Shown here piece by piece: positions 1 through 7,696 of a stretch of 55,991 bases of DNA. Every line of letters starts with the position of its first letter. Position 1 is the first letter of the stretch. The notes below the pieces were generated by a model. That model had not been told where the DNA came from and made no database searches. It saw nothing but the letters and a program-made list of their open reading frames with translations. The DNA lies in assembly GCA_034002405.1 (NCBI GenBank), contig JAVFAS010000015.1:1-55991 (forward strand), read 5' to 3'. Origin of the DNA: SZUA-365 sp034002405 (lineage in GTDB: Bacteria; Bacteroidota; Ignavibacteria; SZUA-365). The position numbers were made by a program, and so were the translations under genes.

Positions 1-2
1 AT

Positions 3-2966
3 CCGAGTGTCGACCCGCCGATCATCACCGTACGCACTGATTATCCGGGCGCCAACGCCGAGATCATCGAATCGCAGATCACCGAGCCGCTCGAGATCCA
101 GATCAACCGCATCGACGGCATCAAGACGCTCACCTCGATCAGCGCGACGGGGCGCAGTACCATCCGTGCCGAATTCTCGCTGGACATGGATCTCGACAAC
201 GCCGCCAACGATGTGCGCGACCGCGTCTCCCAGGCCGTCCGCAATCTTCCCCCCGATTGCGATCCACCGATCGTCTCCAAGGCCGACGCCGACGCCCAGA
301 CCATCGTGACCATCACACTGCAGAGCGACAAGCGTGACTTGCTCGCGCTGACCGACATCGCGCAGAATGTGTTCGCCGAGCGCATCCAGACGATCAGCGG
401 CGTCAGCCAGGTCAATGTGTGGGGCAGCAAGCAGTACGCCATGCGCCTGAACCTCGACGTCGAGCGGATGAATGCGCTGAAACTGAATCCCATCGACGTG
501 CGCAATGCCTTGGCCGCGCAGAATATCGAGCTGCCGTCGGGACAAATCGAGGGGGAACGCCGCTACCTGACCATCCAGACCTACGGACGGCTCAACACGC
601 CGGAGGAATTCGACAATCTCGTAATCGCCGACCGCAACGGCACCATCATCCGTCTCAAGGATATCGGACGCGCGGAACTCGGCGCGCTCAACGAGAAATC
701 CATCATGCGCGGCAATGGCGGCATTCCGATGGTTGGCGTGGCCGTGCAGCCGCAGCCGGGATCGAATTACATCGATATCGTGGACAATGTCTACCGCCGG
801 GTCGAATCGCTGAAAAAGGAAATTCCCCAGGATATCATCATCGGGACGGGACTCGACGTCACCACCAGTATCCGGAAATCCATCAGCGACGTGCAGCGAA
901 CCATCATCGAGGCCTTTCTGCTCGTCGTGGCGATCATCTTCCTGTTCCTCCGGAATATCCGCACGACGCTCATCCCGATCATCGCCATCCCCATTTCACT
1001 GATCGGCGGCTTCATCTTTCTCTGGGCGGCGGGCTTTTCCATCAACGTGCTCACGCTGCTGGCGATGTTGCTCGCCACGGGCATCGTGGTCGACGATGCG
1101 ATCGTCATGATGGAAAACATCTACGCGAAGATCGAGCAGGGAATGTCGCCGGTCCAGGCCGCCTTCACGGGTTCGCGGCAGGTCTTCTTCGCCATCATTT
1201 CCACGACCATCACGCTCGTCTGCGTCTTCCTGCCGATTTTCTTCATGTTCGGACTCACCGGACGGCTGTTCCGCGAGTTCGCCATGGTCATGACCGGCTC
1301 GATCATTATTTCCATGTTCATCTCCCTGACGCTGACGGTCACGATGTGCTCGCGCATGCTCACGCACGGCACGCAGGAATACCGCTGGTTGCGGCAGGCG
1401 CATCGACCGATCGATTACGTACTCGCCCGTTATCCGGTGTGGCTGGGTTGGTTCATGACGCGCCGCCGGCTGTCCATTCCTCTCATGTTCGGCGCCGTGG
1501 CCACGATCGTCGTGTTCATGCTCGTACTGAAAACCGAACTCGCCCCGCTCGACGACAAGAGCGCGGTGCGTCTGATGTCCATCGCTCCCGAGGGCACCTC
1601 CTACCCGATGATGGACGAGTACCACCGCACGCTTATCGCGCTGGTCGACACCATGCCCGAGAAGGAAAATCTGATCGCGGTCACCGCGCCCGGTTTCGGT
1701 GCCTCGGGCGGCGTCAATACCGCGTTCACCCGGCTGATGCTCACACCGCCCGACCAGCGGGAGAAGTCACAGATGGAGATCGTGGCGGAACTCAACCGGG
1801 CCTTGCGGCCCTTCAGCATGGCGCAGACCTACGCATTGCAGGACCCGACGATCTCGGGCGCCGGGGGCGGCCGGGGAGGTCTCCCGGTACAGTATGTGCT
1901 GCAGGCGGCGGACCTCGCCAAGCTCGAGCGGTACGTTCCCGACTTCCTCGAGGCCGCGCGCGCGCATCCCGCGTTCGAGGTCGTCGACATCGATCTGCGT
2001 TTCACCCGTCCCGAACTGATCATCGACATCGCGCGCGACCGGGCCTTCGATCTGGGTGTGAGCGTGCGCGATATCGCGGAAGTGATCCAAACGTATTTCA
2101 GCGAACAGCGCGTCGGATATTTCATCCGCGACGGCAAGCAGTATTTCGTGATCGCGCACGCCGATCCGTCGCAGCGCCGCCGGCCGGAACACATCACGGA
2201 TATTCAGATCCGTTCCTCTTCCGGAGAGCTCATATCGCTCGGAAACGTGGTCACCCTGCGTCACGAAAGCCAACCCCCCCAGCTTCTGCGCTATAACCGC
2301 TATGCATCGGCGACGGTCTCGGCCGCGCCCGCGCCCGGGTATACGCTTGGTGACGGTATCGCCGCGATGGATGAAATCGCCGACCGCGTGCTCGACGAGA
2401 CCTTCCTGACCTCGCTCGCGGGCACGTCGGCGGACTTCGCCGAGAGTTCGTCAAACCTGCTGATTGTGTTCCTCTTCGCCTTGCTGCTGGTCTACCTCAC
2501 GCTGGCCGCGCAGTTCGAAAGCTTTCGTGATCCGCTGACCGTGATGATGACCGTGCCGCTCGCGCTCGCCGGCGCCCTGCTCACGATGTGGATCTTCGGC
2601 GAGACGCTGAACATCTTCAGCGAGATCGGCATCATCATGCTGATCGGGATCGTCACGAAAAACGGTATCCTCATCGTGGAGTTCGCGAATCAGAAGCGGC
2701 TCGAGGGCCTCGACATCATGGCGGCCGCGACCGCGGCGGCGATTGACCGTATCCGTCCCATTCTCATGACCACGCTCGCCACCGTGCTCGGCGCGGTGCC
2801 GCTCGCCATTTCCCTCGACGGCACGGCAAACAGCCGCGTGTCGATGGGTGTGGTCATCATCGGGGGACTGCTGTTTTCGCTGGCGCTCACCCTGTTCATC
2901 ATCCCCGCGCTGTATACCTACATCACGCGGAAGACCCCACCCGTCGTGCTCGAGGAAGACGCGTAG
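3..2966 (+). CDS. RND efflux transporter permease subunit, HAE1/AcrB type (5' end missing)
   Basis: Inner-membrane permease of a tripartite resistance-nodulation-division efflux pump, driven by proton influx. The frame is open from the first base, so the N-terminus (first transmembrane helix and start) lies outside the window; about 987 residues remain of the usual 1030-1050. Visible are the porter-domain start (PGANAEIIESQ), a transmembrane helix 4 with the paired aspartates of the proton relay (GIVVDDAIVMMEN, near bases 1080-1115), and the helix-10 lysine (TKNGILIVEF, near 2655-2685), as in AcrB D407/D408/K940. This favours the hydrophobic-drug (HAE1) branch over the heavy-metal (HME) branch. 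The adaptor and outer-membrane factor are not in view and probably lie upstream. The substrate cannot be told from sequence. Its stop is 4 bases from the stop of the convergent small gene. Confidence 0.95.
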   Translation, partial: PSVDPPIITVRTDYPGANAEIIESQITEPLEIQINRIDGIKTLTSISATGRSTIRAEFSLDMDLDNAANDVRDRVSQAVRNLPPDCDPPIVSKADADAQTIVTITLQSDKRDLLALTDIAQNVFAERIQTISGVSQVNVWGSKQYAMRLNLDVERMNALKLNPIDVRNALAAQNIELPSGQIEGERRYLTIQTYGRLNTPEEFDNLVIADRNGTIIRLKDIGRAELGALNEKSIMRGNGGIPMVGVAVQPQPGSNYIDIVDNVYRRVESLKKEIPQDIIIGTGLDVTTSIRKSISDVQRTIIEAFLLVVAIIFLFLRNIRTTLIPIIAIPISLIGGFIFLWAAGFSINVLTLLAMLLATGIVVDDAIVMMENIYAKIEQGMSPVQAAFTGSRQVFFAIISTTITLVCVFLPIFFMFGLTGRLFREFAMVMTGSIIISMFISLTLTVTMCSRMLTHGTQEYRWLRQAHRPIDYVLARYPVWLGWFMTRRRLSIPLMFGAVATIVVFMLVLKTELAPLDDKSAVRLMSIAPEGTSYPMMDEYHRTLIALVDTMPEKENLIAVTAPGFGASGGVNTAFTRLMLTPPDQREKSQMEIVAELNRALRPFSMAQTYALQDPTISGAGGGRGGLPVQYVLQAADLAKLERYVPDFLEAARAHPAFEVVDIDLRFTRPELIIDIARDRAFDLGVSVRDIAEVIQTYFSEQRVGYFIRDGKQYFVIAHADPSQRRRPEHITDIQIRSSSGELISLGNVVTLRHESQPPQLLRYNRYASATVSAAPAPGYTLGDGIAAMDEIADRVLDETFLTSLAGTSADFAESSSNLLIVFLFALLLVYLTLAAQFESFRDPLTVMMTVPLALAGALLTMWIFGETLNIFSEIGIIMLIGIVTKNGILIVEFANQKRLEGLDIMAAATAAAIDRIRPILMTTLATVLGAVPLAISLDGTANSRVSMGVVIIGGLLFSLALTLFIIPALYTYITRKTPPVVLEEDA

Positions 2967-2970
2967 GTCC

Positions 2971-3471
2971 CTACTGTTCGTAATTCCACTGCACGTGCGC
3001 GACGTCGCGCTCGAGAATGCCGGAGACGAAGGCCAACCGTTCGGTATAGTTCATGTCCGTCCACTCCGAATACAGCACGGTGACCTCACCCAGCTTCCGT
3101 CCTTTTTCGTTGAAGGCGGCGATCAGCACGGTCAGTCCTGGGTTCCGTGGTCGTGTCGGCCGCGTCGGCGGACGTCGGCGGTACTGTCCCTCCACCACCT
3201 CGTCGGTGTGGGTGAATTTCTTGTAATAGGCGTCGCGTGCGATCTCGGTAGTGCGGTCGGCTCCTTCGAGCGTCCAGTCGTAGGTCTGGATCACCATCGG
3301 GCGCAATTGCCGTCTGAGATGGGTGAGCCGACTGTCATGGTCCATGCTGGTCCAGATGTGATACCCTTCCCGGAGCACGCCGATCAGGCGATCGTGTTTT
3401 CCATAACAGCGGATCAAGACGGTCGGGACCGATGTTCCCCGCTGGCCGCTCGCGTTACTCGATGATTTCAT
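2971..3471 (-). CDS. hypothetical protein, 166 residues
   Basis: Not recognised. The product is basic and hydrophilic, with no signal peptide or membrane segment. A short Arg/Pro-rich stretch (RRRPPTRPTRPRNP) separates an N-terminal region with several tryptophans and tyrosines (HIWTSMDHDSR, YDWTLEGADR) from a C-terminal region. The ATG at 3471 is preceded by a good ribosome-binding site (GAGGAG, 3 bases of spacer). It is convergent with the RND gene with only 4 bases between stops. Upstream is the scaffold gap, so neither its promoter nor its genomic partner on that side is certain. Codon use looks like its neighbours, so it is probably real. Confidence 0.7.
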   Translation of the reverse strand: MKSSSNASGQRGTSVPTVLIRCYGKHDRLIGVLREGYHIWTSMDHDSRLTHLRRQLRPMVIQTYDWTLEGADRTTEIARDAYYKKFTHTDEVVEGQYRRRPPTRPTRPRNPGLTVLIAAFNEKGRKLGEVTVLYSEWTDMNYTERLAFVSGILERDVAHVQWNYEQ

Positions 3472-3811
3472 GGGCTCCTCGAGTCAGTTGCGTCATTCTG
3501 ACAATATGATGGTGTGTGGGTTCGCTGCGCGGGATCGCGGCAGCGCAATCAACCGTGCCTGCAAGATAACACGGGAATCGCAGATCCGGTACTCTTTCTT
3601 TCCGTATTTCGTCATTTTCCGCGCGTCACCCCGCCGTGCGTCACCCNNNNNNNNNNNNNNNNNNNNNNNNNNNNNNNNNNNNNNNNNNNNNNNNNNNNNN
3701 NNNNNNNNNNNNNNNNNNNNNNNNNNNNNNNNNNNNNNNNNNNNNNGCGTCACCCCGCCGTGCGTCACCCGGCCCCGTCCGTCCCGCCGCGCGTCGGTCA
3801 TGGCGTGTCGC
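3472..3811. other. intergenic region with scaffold gap
   Basis: No gene is seen in these 340 bases. They hold the upstream region of the small leftward gene, a TATCTTG element on the minus strand (3562-3568) that could be its promoter -7 box, and the 15-base tandem repeat that brackets 100 undetermined bases (3647-3746). The true length of the gap is unknown because 100 N is a conventional placeholder. A missing gene inside the gap cannot be excluded. Confidence 0.7.
3627..3770. repeat. 15-base tandem repeat flanking a 100-N assembly gap
   Basis: Both edges of the N run carry the same unit, GCGTCACCCCGCCGT followed by GCGTCACCC, in the same phase and orientation. The simplest reading is one tandem array that the assembler could not cross. 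Copy number is unknown. Confidence 0.85.
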
Positions 3812-4972
3812 TCACGCCGCATCGATCCACAATGTCCGCGGGAAGCAGACCGTGACCGTGGTGCCCTCGCCGACGCGACTGCGCACCGCGATGCTCGCGC
3901 CGTGCCCTTCGACGATACGCTTGACGATGGCGAGTCCCAATCCGGTCGAGGCCTCGCCCTGCGTCGCGCGCACGCCGGTGCGTGTGTAGGGTGTGAACAG
4001 CGCCGGCAGGTCCTCCTCCGGGATTCCCTTCCCGTGGTCCTCGACCTCCAGCACGACGTGATCTTCCTCGCGATGGCAGCGGACGATAATCCGACGACCG
4101 GCTTCGGAGAATTTCACCGCGTTGGTGACCAGATTGTTGAGCACCTGTTCGCATTTGTGCGGATCGACGAGCATGAGGGGGATGTCCTCACCGAGTTCCG
4201 GTGTGATCTCGATCTGCTTGCTTGCACCGAGAACGCGGTTGCGCGTGAGATTCCGGCGCACGAGCGCCCCGAGATCCGTCGGCGCACGGTCGAGCTGCAG
4301 ATGGCCCGACTCGATCGCCGCGTACCCCAGCAGGTTGTTGATCAGGGCGAGCATGAACTGGCTCGAGCCATGCATCGCGTCGATGAATTCGCGCTGATCG
4401 TCGGTGAGCGGTCCCGCCAGACCGTCTCGGAGGAGTTCGCTGTACGACATGATCACCCCGAGCGGATTGCGCAAGTCGTGCGCGGCCATGCCGACAAACT
4501 CGTCCTTGGTCTTCACGATGCGATCGAGTTGCGCGTTGCGGCGCTGCAGTTCGCGGCCGAGATCATGCAATTCGACATTGAGCGCCAGCATTTCCTGCCG
4601 CAGCCGGCGGATGTCGGCCTCGGTGGTTTCGGCGAACAGGAGATAATACTCCTCGACTTCTCGCACGAGGACGCGGCAGCTCGCCGGACTCCCGTCGCTG
4701 GTCGGGAAGTGCAGGATCTGCCCGTCATGCTCCTCCCCGCACATCGCCGCGAGATCCGGCGTCCCGCGGAAGTCCACCAGCAGGTCGGCGACGGTCATGC
4801 CGCGCGGGTCATTTCCGGTCATTCGCGTGAGCGACGCGCTCGCGGCGACGATGCGTTGCGCGCGATCGGCGAGCACGACAATCGTCTCGGCGCGCTCGAG
4901 CAGCAGCGCCGTGATGGCGTGCGCGACGGCGTGCCCCAGCTCAGGCGGCGGCGAGGAAGGATTCGAATTCAT
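3812..4972 (-). CDS. PAS-domain sensor histidine kinase
   Basis: Soluble two-component sensor kinase, 386 residues from the ATG at 4972. Order: a PAS-like sensor (about 25-115), a coiled linker (115-155), a HisKA dimerisation domain with phospho-acceptor His165 (AAHDLRNPL), and a HATPase_c domain with N box (NLVTNAVKFS), G1 (DHGKGIP) and G2 (STGLGLAIVKRI). There are no membrane segments, so the input is cytosolic. The start at 4972 lies 32 bases inside the upstream B12-domain gene in another frame, which suggests translational coupling and a shared function; a longer frame to 5038 exists but overlaps more. No response regulator is in the window, so the output is unknown. The B12 protein may be a separate sensory subunit for this kinase (inference). 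Confidence 0.9.
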   Translation of the reverse strand: MNSNPSSPPPELGHAVAHAITALLLERAETIVVLADRAQRIVAASASLTRMTGNDPRGMTVADLLVDFRGTPDLAAMCGEEHDGQILHFPTSDGSPASCRVLVREVEEYYLLFAETTEADIRRLRQEMLALNVELHDLGRELQRRNAQLDRIVKTKDEFVGMAAHDLRNPLGVIMSYSELLRDGLAGPLTDDQREFIDAMHGSSQFMLALINNLLGYAAIESGHLQLDRAPTDLGALVRRNLTRNRVLGASKQIEITPELGEDIPLMLVDPHKCEQVLNNLVTNAVKFSEAGRRIIVRCHREEDHVVLEVEDHGKGIPEEDLPALFTPYTRTGVRATQGEASTGLGLAIVKRIVEGHGASIAVRSRVGEGTTVTVCFPRTLWIDAA

Positions 4973-5585
4973 CCAGGGTCCGGTGATGGCGCACGGCGGG
5001 ATAACCGACGAGTACGGCGGGATCGACCGCCGCGACACCCTGCCCGCCGATGATCAGCGGCAGATCGGGCGCGAATGCCTGCACGGTGTCGATCAGGGTG
5101 AGCAGGGATGGGAGGCTGCTCCGCAGCGTCACGGAGACGGCGAGCGCGTCGGGTCGCTTCTCCTCGATGATGCCACGGAATTCCGACAACGGGGTGTTCG
5201 ACCCGACGAAGTGGCTGTCCCAGCCGTGGAGTTCGCAAATATCGGCCACGAGTCGTGCGCCGACATAATGCTGTTCGCCCGGTGCCGTCGCCACGATGGC
5301 CGCGCGGCCGGTGCGGGGGATGCGGAAAAGCCGCGGATAGACGATGTGCAGCAGCGAGAGCGTGATCGACGTCGCGAGATGTTCGATGGCGACGCTGATG
5401 CGGTTTTCTTCCCAGAGCCGGCCGATTTCGTAGAGGCCGTCCTGGAACAGCGCGAGGAAAATGCTGCGCAGCGGCACGTCGCGATCGACCTGCCGCTGCA
5501 CGATCTCCGCGCAGGCGCGCTTGTCGCCGCGTCGCAACGCGTCCTGATACGCGAGAATGTCTTCCGACGGGATGGCGGGCGGCAT
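4941..5585 (-). CDS. stand-alone B12-binding domain protein, CarH photoreceptor-like
   Basis: A 214-residue protein made only of the four-helix cap plus Rossmann-type cobalamin-binding domain. The cap carries Trp58, nine residues, then Glu68-His69 (Wx9EH, within WEENRISVAIEH), the signature of the light-sensing adenosylcobalamin domain of CarH. The Rossmann part has ExHxxG (Glu104, His106, Gly109), whose His ligates cobalt. The MerR-type DNA-binding domain that precedes this module in CarH/LitR is absent, and the protein is complete from the ATG at 5585. It follows the barrel gene by 4 bases and overlaps the histidine kinase gene by 32. Likely role (inference): a light- or B12-responsive input to the kinase. 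It could instead be a corrinoid carrier protein, but no methyltransferase is nearby. Confidence 0.88.
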   Translation of the reverse strand: MPPAIPSEDILAYQDALRRGDKRACAEIVQRQVDRDVPLRSIFLALFQDGLYEIGRLWEENRISVAIEHLATSITLSLLHIVYPRLFRIPRTGRAAIVATAPGEQHYVGARLVADICELHGWDSHFVGSNTPLSEFRGIIEEKRPDALAVSVTLRSSLPSLLTLIDTVQAFAPDLPLIIGGQGVAAVDPAVLVGYPAVRHHRTLDEFESFLAAA

Positions 5586-5589
5586 TGCG

Positions 5590-6303
5590 TTACATCGCCA
5601 GCACCACACCGAGCATGGCCTGCAGACCGGTGTAGTTGTTGTGGCCGGTGAACAACGGTTTGTCCTCGTCGAATTCGACGAACTGGTATTTCACCCCGGC
5701 ACTGAGACCGAAGCCCTCCGACAGCAGGAAGTCGAGTCCCGCGCCGGCGTAATAGCCAAAACGGATATAACTCTCCGTATCATCGGCGATTTCATTCTGC
5801 TCGGAGATTTGCAGCACGTCATGTCCGGTGAAGGCGACATACAGGCCGAGTCCCACGCCCGCGTAGGGCTGGATGGGATTGTCGGGCAACGGCGCGACCG
5901 ACAGGCCGATGGTCACCGGCACGATGACGGTCCACGCATCATATTGCTGCTGGAATTTTTCGAAGCCCGCGGCGGGATCGAAGGAATAGGTGGTGTACCA
6001 TCCGCCCACCGAGAAGTCGGTGAAGAACGGCCGCCCCATGTTCTTGCGGAAATGGAAATCGAGTCCGAGCGCCTGCGCCTCGTCGATGGCGCCATCCGCC
6101 TCGTTGAAGGCGATGTTGTCGAACTTCACTCCCTGCTCCTTGTCCTTGGGAAACCACGCGCCGACGCGCACGGTGTAGTAATCCTGCTTCTTGATCTGCT
6201 CCTGCTGGATAACGACCTTGGTCTCTCCGCCCGCCCGCTCCTGGGCGTGGGTCACGCCCGTCGCGATCGTCAACAGCAGAATGGCAATCATCGCGTTCTT
6301 CAT
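5590..6303 (-). CDS. outer-membrane beta-barrel protein
   Basis: Secreted 237-residue protein with a clean signal peptide (MKNAMIAILLLTIATGVTHAQ, cleavage near 20-21). The mature part alternates hydrophobic and polar residues in short aromatic-rich strands (FFTDFSVGGWYTTYSF, YIRFGYYAGAGLDFLL), and resembles the OprF/OmpW-like porin families in size and pattern. The ATG at 6303 has a strong site (GGAGG, 4 bases of spacer); a longer open frame to 6507 runs through a low-complexity heptamer repeat and is not credible. It is first in a leftward cluster with the B12-domain and kinase genes, separated by only 4 bases, and has its own promoter-like sequence. Function beyond envelope location is unknown. 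Confidence 0.85.
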   Translation of the reverse strand: MKNAMIAILLLTIATGVTHAQERAGGETKVVIQQEQIKKQDYYTVRVGAWFPKDKEQGVKFDNIAFNEADGAIDEAQALGLDFHFRKNMGRPFFTDFSVGGWYTTYSFDPAAGFEKFQQQYDAWTVIVPVTIGLSVAPLPDNPIQPYAGVGLGLYVAFTGHDVLQISEQNEIADDTESYIRFGYYAGAGLDFLLSEGFGLSAGVKYQFVEFDEDKPLFTGHNNYTGLQAMLGVVLAM

Positions 6304-6335
6304 GTGTCCTCCGGGTTCGTATGGAACGATATGTA

Positions 6336-6362
6336 CAATAATACGGGAATATGTGGTGAAAA
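6336..6362 (-). promoter_or_regulatory. promoter of the barrel/B12/kinase cluster
   Basis: On the minus strand, TTTTC (6358-6362), 14 bases, then TATTATTG (6336-6343), close to the Bacteroidetes -7 box TAnnTTTG. It lies about 33 bases upstream of the ATG at 6303. Confidence 0.5.
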
Positions 6363-6374
6363 TCGAATGAGGAG

Positions 6375-6416
6375 GGTGAAAGGTGAAAGGTGAAAGGTGA
6401 AAGGTGAAAGGTAAAG
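6375..6416. repeat. 7-base tandem repeat (GGTGAAA)n
   Basis: Five perfect copies of GGTGAAA (6375-6409) plus a degenerate sixth (GGTAAAG). The array sits between the divergent barrel and DUF72 genes, just beyond the barrel promoter. A similar TTCACC-rich array with an 8-base unit closes the window at 55851-55944. Confidence 0.95.
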
Positions 6417-6490
6417 GGGTGGGTTTCGGAAGTTTTGGATTTTTTGTATGTAGTGAGGCACGAAGAGGAACAACAGCGGAGACCGGACAC

Positions 6491-7396
6491 ATGGCGGCAC
6501 TGCGCATCGGAACCTGCAGCTGGAAGTATCCGTCCTGGGCGGGAATTGTTTATTCAGCAGAAAAGAATATCAATTATCTCGCGGAATATGCCGCGCGGTT
6601 TGACACGGTGGAAATCGATCAGTGGTTTTGGTCCCTGCATGGACCGGATAGCGTGTCGCTGCCGCGGCCGGAGGTGGTGCGTGAATACGCGGCGGCCGTC
6701 CCCCCCTCCTTCCGCTTCACGGTGAAGGCACCCGACAGCGTGACGTTGACGCATGTTCGCCGGAAGGGCGCCGCGGCGCCGCTGGTGGAGAACCCCCATT
6801 TCCTCTCACCGGAATTGTTTTTCCGTTTTCTCGATTCCCTGTCACCGATGCATGGCCTGCTCGGACCGGTGATGCTGCAATTCGAATATCTCAACCGGCA
6901 GAAAATGGCCTCGCAACGGGCGTTTCTCGATCGTTTGGGGGACTTTCTCGCGGCGATGCCGCGGGACATCCCGCTCGGCATCGAATCGCGCAATCCGAAT
7001 TATCTCTCCCGGCCGTATTTCGACCTGCTCGCCGCGCACGGCGTCGCGCATGTCTTCCTGCAGGGGTACTACATGCCGCCGGTGTGGGATGTGGCCGCGC
7101 GTCCGGGCGGCATGCCCGCCGTCCTCCCCCGCATGGCACCGGAGCCCCCCGCGGCGCGTCCGCCGGCCCACGTCATCCGATTGCACGGTCCGGATCGGGC
7201 GGGCATCGAGGAGCGCAGCGGCGGTGCGTGGAATCGCATTGTCGAGGCACGGGATGACGAACTGCCGCGTGTGCTGGCGCTGGTGCGGGATTTCCTCGCG
7301 CGCGACATCGACGTCTTCCTCAATGTCAACAATCATTACGAAGGATCGGCACCGCTGAGTATCGTGAAAATCCGCTCCTTGCTCGGCATGGCATAA
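6491..7396 (+). CDS. DUF72 (YecE-like) family protein
   Basis: A 301-residue TIM-barrel-like protein of the DUF72 family. The family start is visible (RIGTCSWKYPSW) with the early YLAEYAARFDTVEID segment, FRFTVKAP, and the C-terminal NNHYEGSAPLSI block, all typical. Biochemical function of the family is not established; members have been linked to DNA or nucleotide metabolism only by context. The ATG at 6491 gives the usual family start, while an upstream in-frame extension to 6404 runs through the heptamer repeat. It is monocistronic by spacing and is followed by a strong hairpin at 7404-7435. Soluble, with no signal peptide. Confidence 0.88.
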   Translation: MAALRIGTCSWKYPSWAGIVYSAEKNINYLAEYAARFDTVEIDQWFWSLHGPDSVSLPRPEVVREYAAAVPPSFRFTVKAPDSVTLTHVRRKGAAAPLVENPHFLSPELFFRFLDSLSPMHGLLGPVMLQFEYLNRQKMASQRAFLDRLGDFLAAMPRDIPLGIESRNPNYLSRPYFDLLAAHGVAHVFLQGYYMPPVWDVAARPGGMPAVLPRMAPEPPAARPPAHVIRLHGPDRAGIEERSGGAWNRIVEARDDELPRVLALVRDFLARDIDVFLNVNNHYEGSAPLSIVKIRSLLGMA

Positions 7397-7403
7397 AAAA
7401 ACC

Positions 7404-7435
7404 GGGGACCGTCATGGACGCAGATGACGGTCCCC
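7404..7435 (+). terminator. probable transcription terminator after the DUF72 gene
   Basis: Perfect 12-base stem, GGGGACCGTCAT (7404-7415) with ATGACGGTCCCC (7424-7435), loop of 8. An A-run precedes it but no T-run follows on the plus strand, so intrinsic termination is uncertain. Confidence 0.5.
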
Positions 7436-7501
7436 CCACTCCGAATCCATCCCCCGTCGAAGTCGTTGTTCGGCGGTCAGAGCGGTCGTACGGGAAGAGA
7501 T

Positions 7502-7558
7502 GGTGTCCGGCGGCGAATATGACATGCTGACGGTTGAAGGTGGGAGCCGCCGGACACC
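7502..7558. other. 13-base inverted repeat with 31-base loop
   Basis: GGTGTCCGGCGGC (7502-7514) is perfectly complementary to GCCGCCGGACACC (7546-7558). No T-run and no overlapping gene. Could be a small-RNA hairpin or an operator-like palindrome. Confidence 0.6.
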
Positions 7559-7636
7559 TGCTCTTTTTCCTCTCCATCGCGTGGATGGACATCGATGGAA
7601 TACCACCGGGAGGATGGATCCGCAGAACGCGGCCGA

Positions 7637-7667
7637 TTTTTTTTTCGCTGGAATTCCGGTATGTTAC
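7637..7667 (+). promoter_or_regulatory. promoter-like sequence before the unknown/anti-sigma-like pair
   Basis: Nine T residues (7637-7645), 14 bases, then TATGTTAC (7660-7667), a variant of TAnnTTTG. It makes the ATG at 7661 (which lies inside the -7 box) less likely and favours the ATG at 7697. Confidence 0.4.
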
Positions 7668-7696
7668 CGCTCTCCGATCCATCCCGTGCCGGCCGA

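Larger units (their letters stand above)
7397..7696. other. structured intergenic region
   Basis: No gene seen in 300 bases. It holds a 12-base perfect hairpin (7404-7435), a second 13-base perfect inverted repeat with a 31-base loop (7502-7558), and a promoter-like sequence (7637-7667) for the next gene. The second hairpin precedes that promoter, so it may belong to the 3' end of the DUF72 transcript or to a small RNA. Confidence 0.5.
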
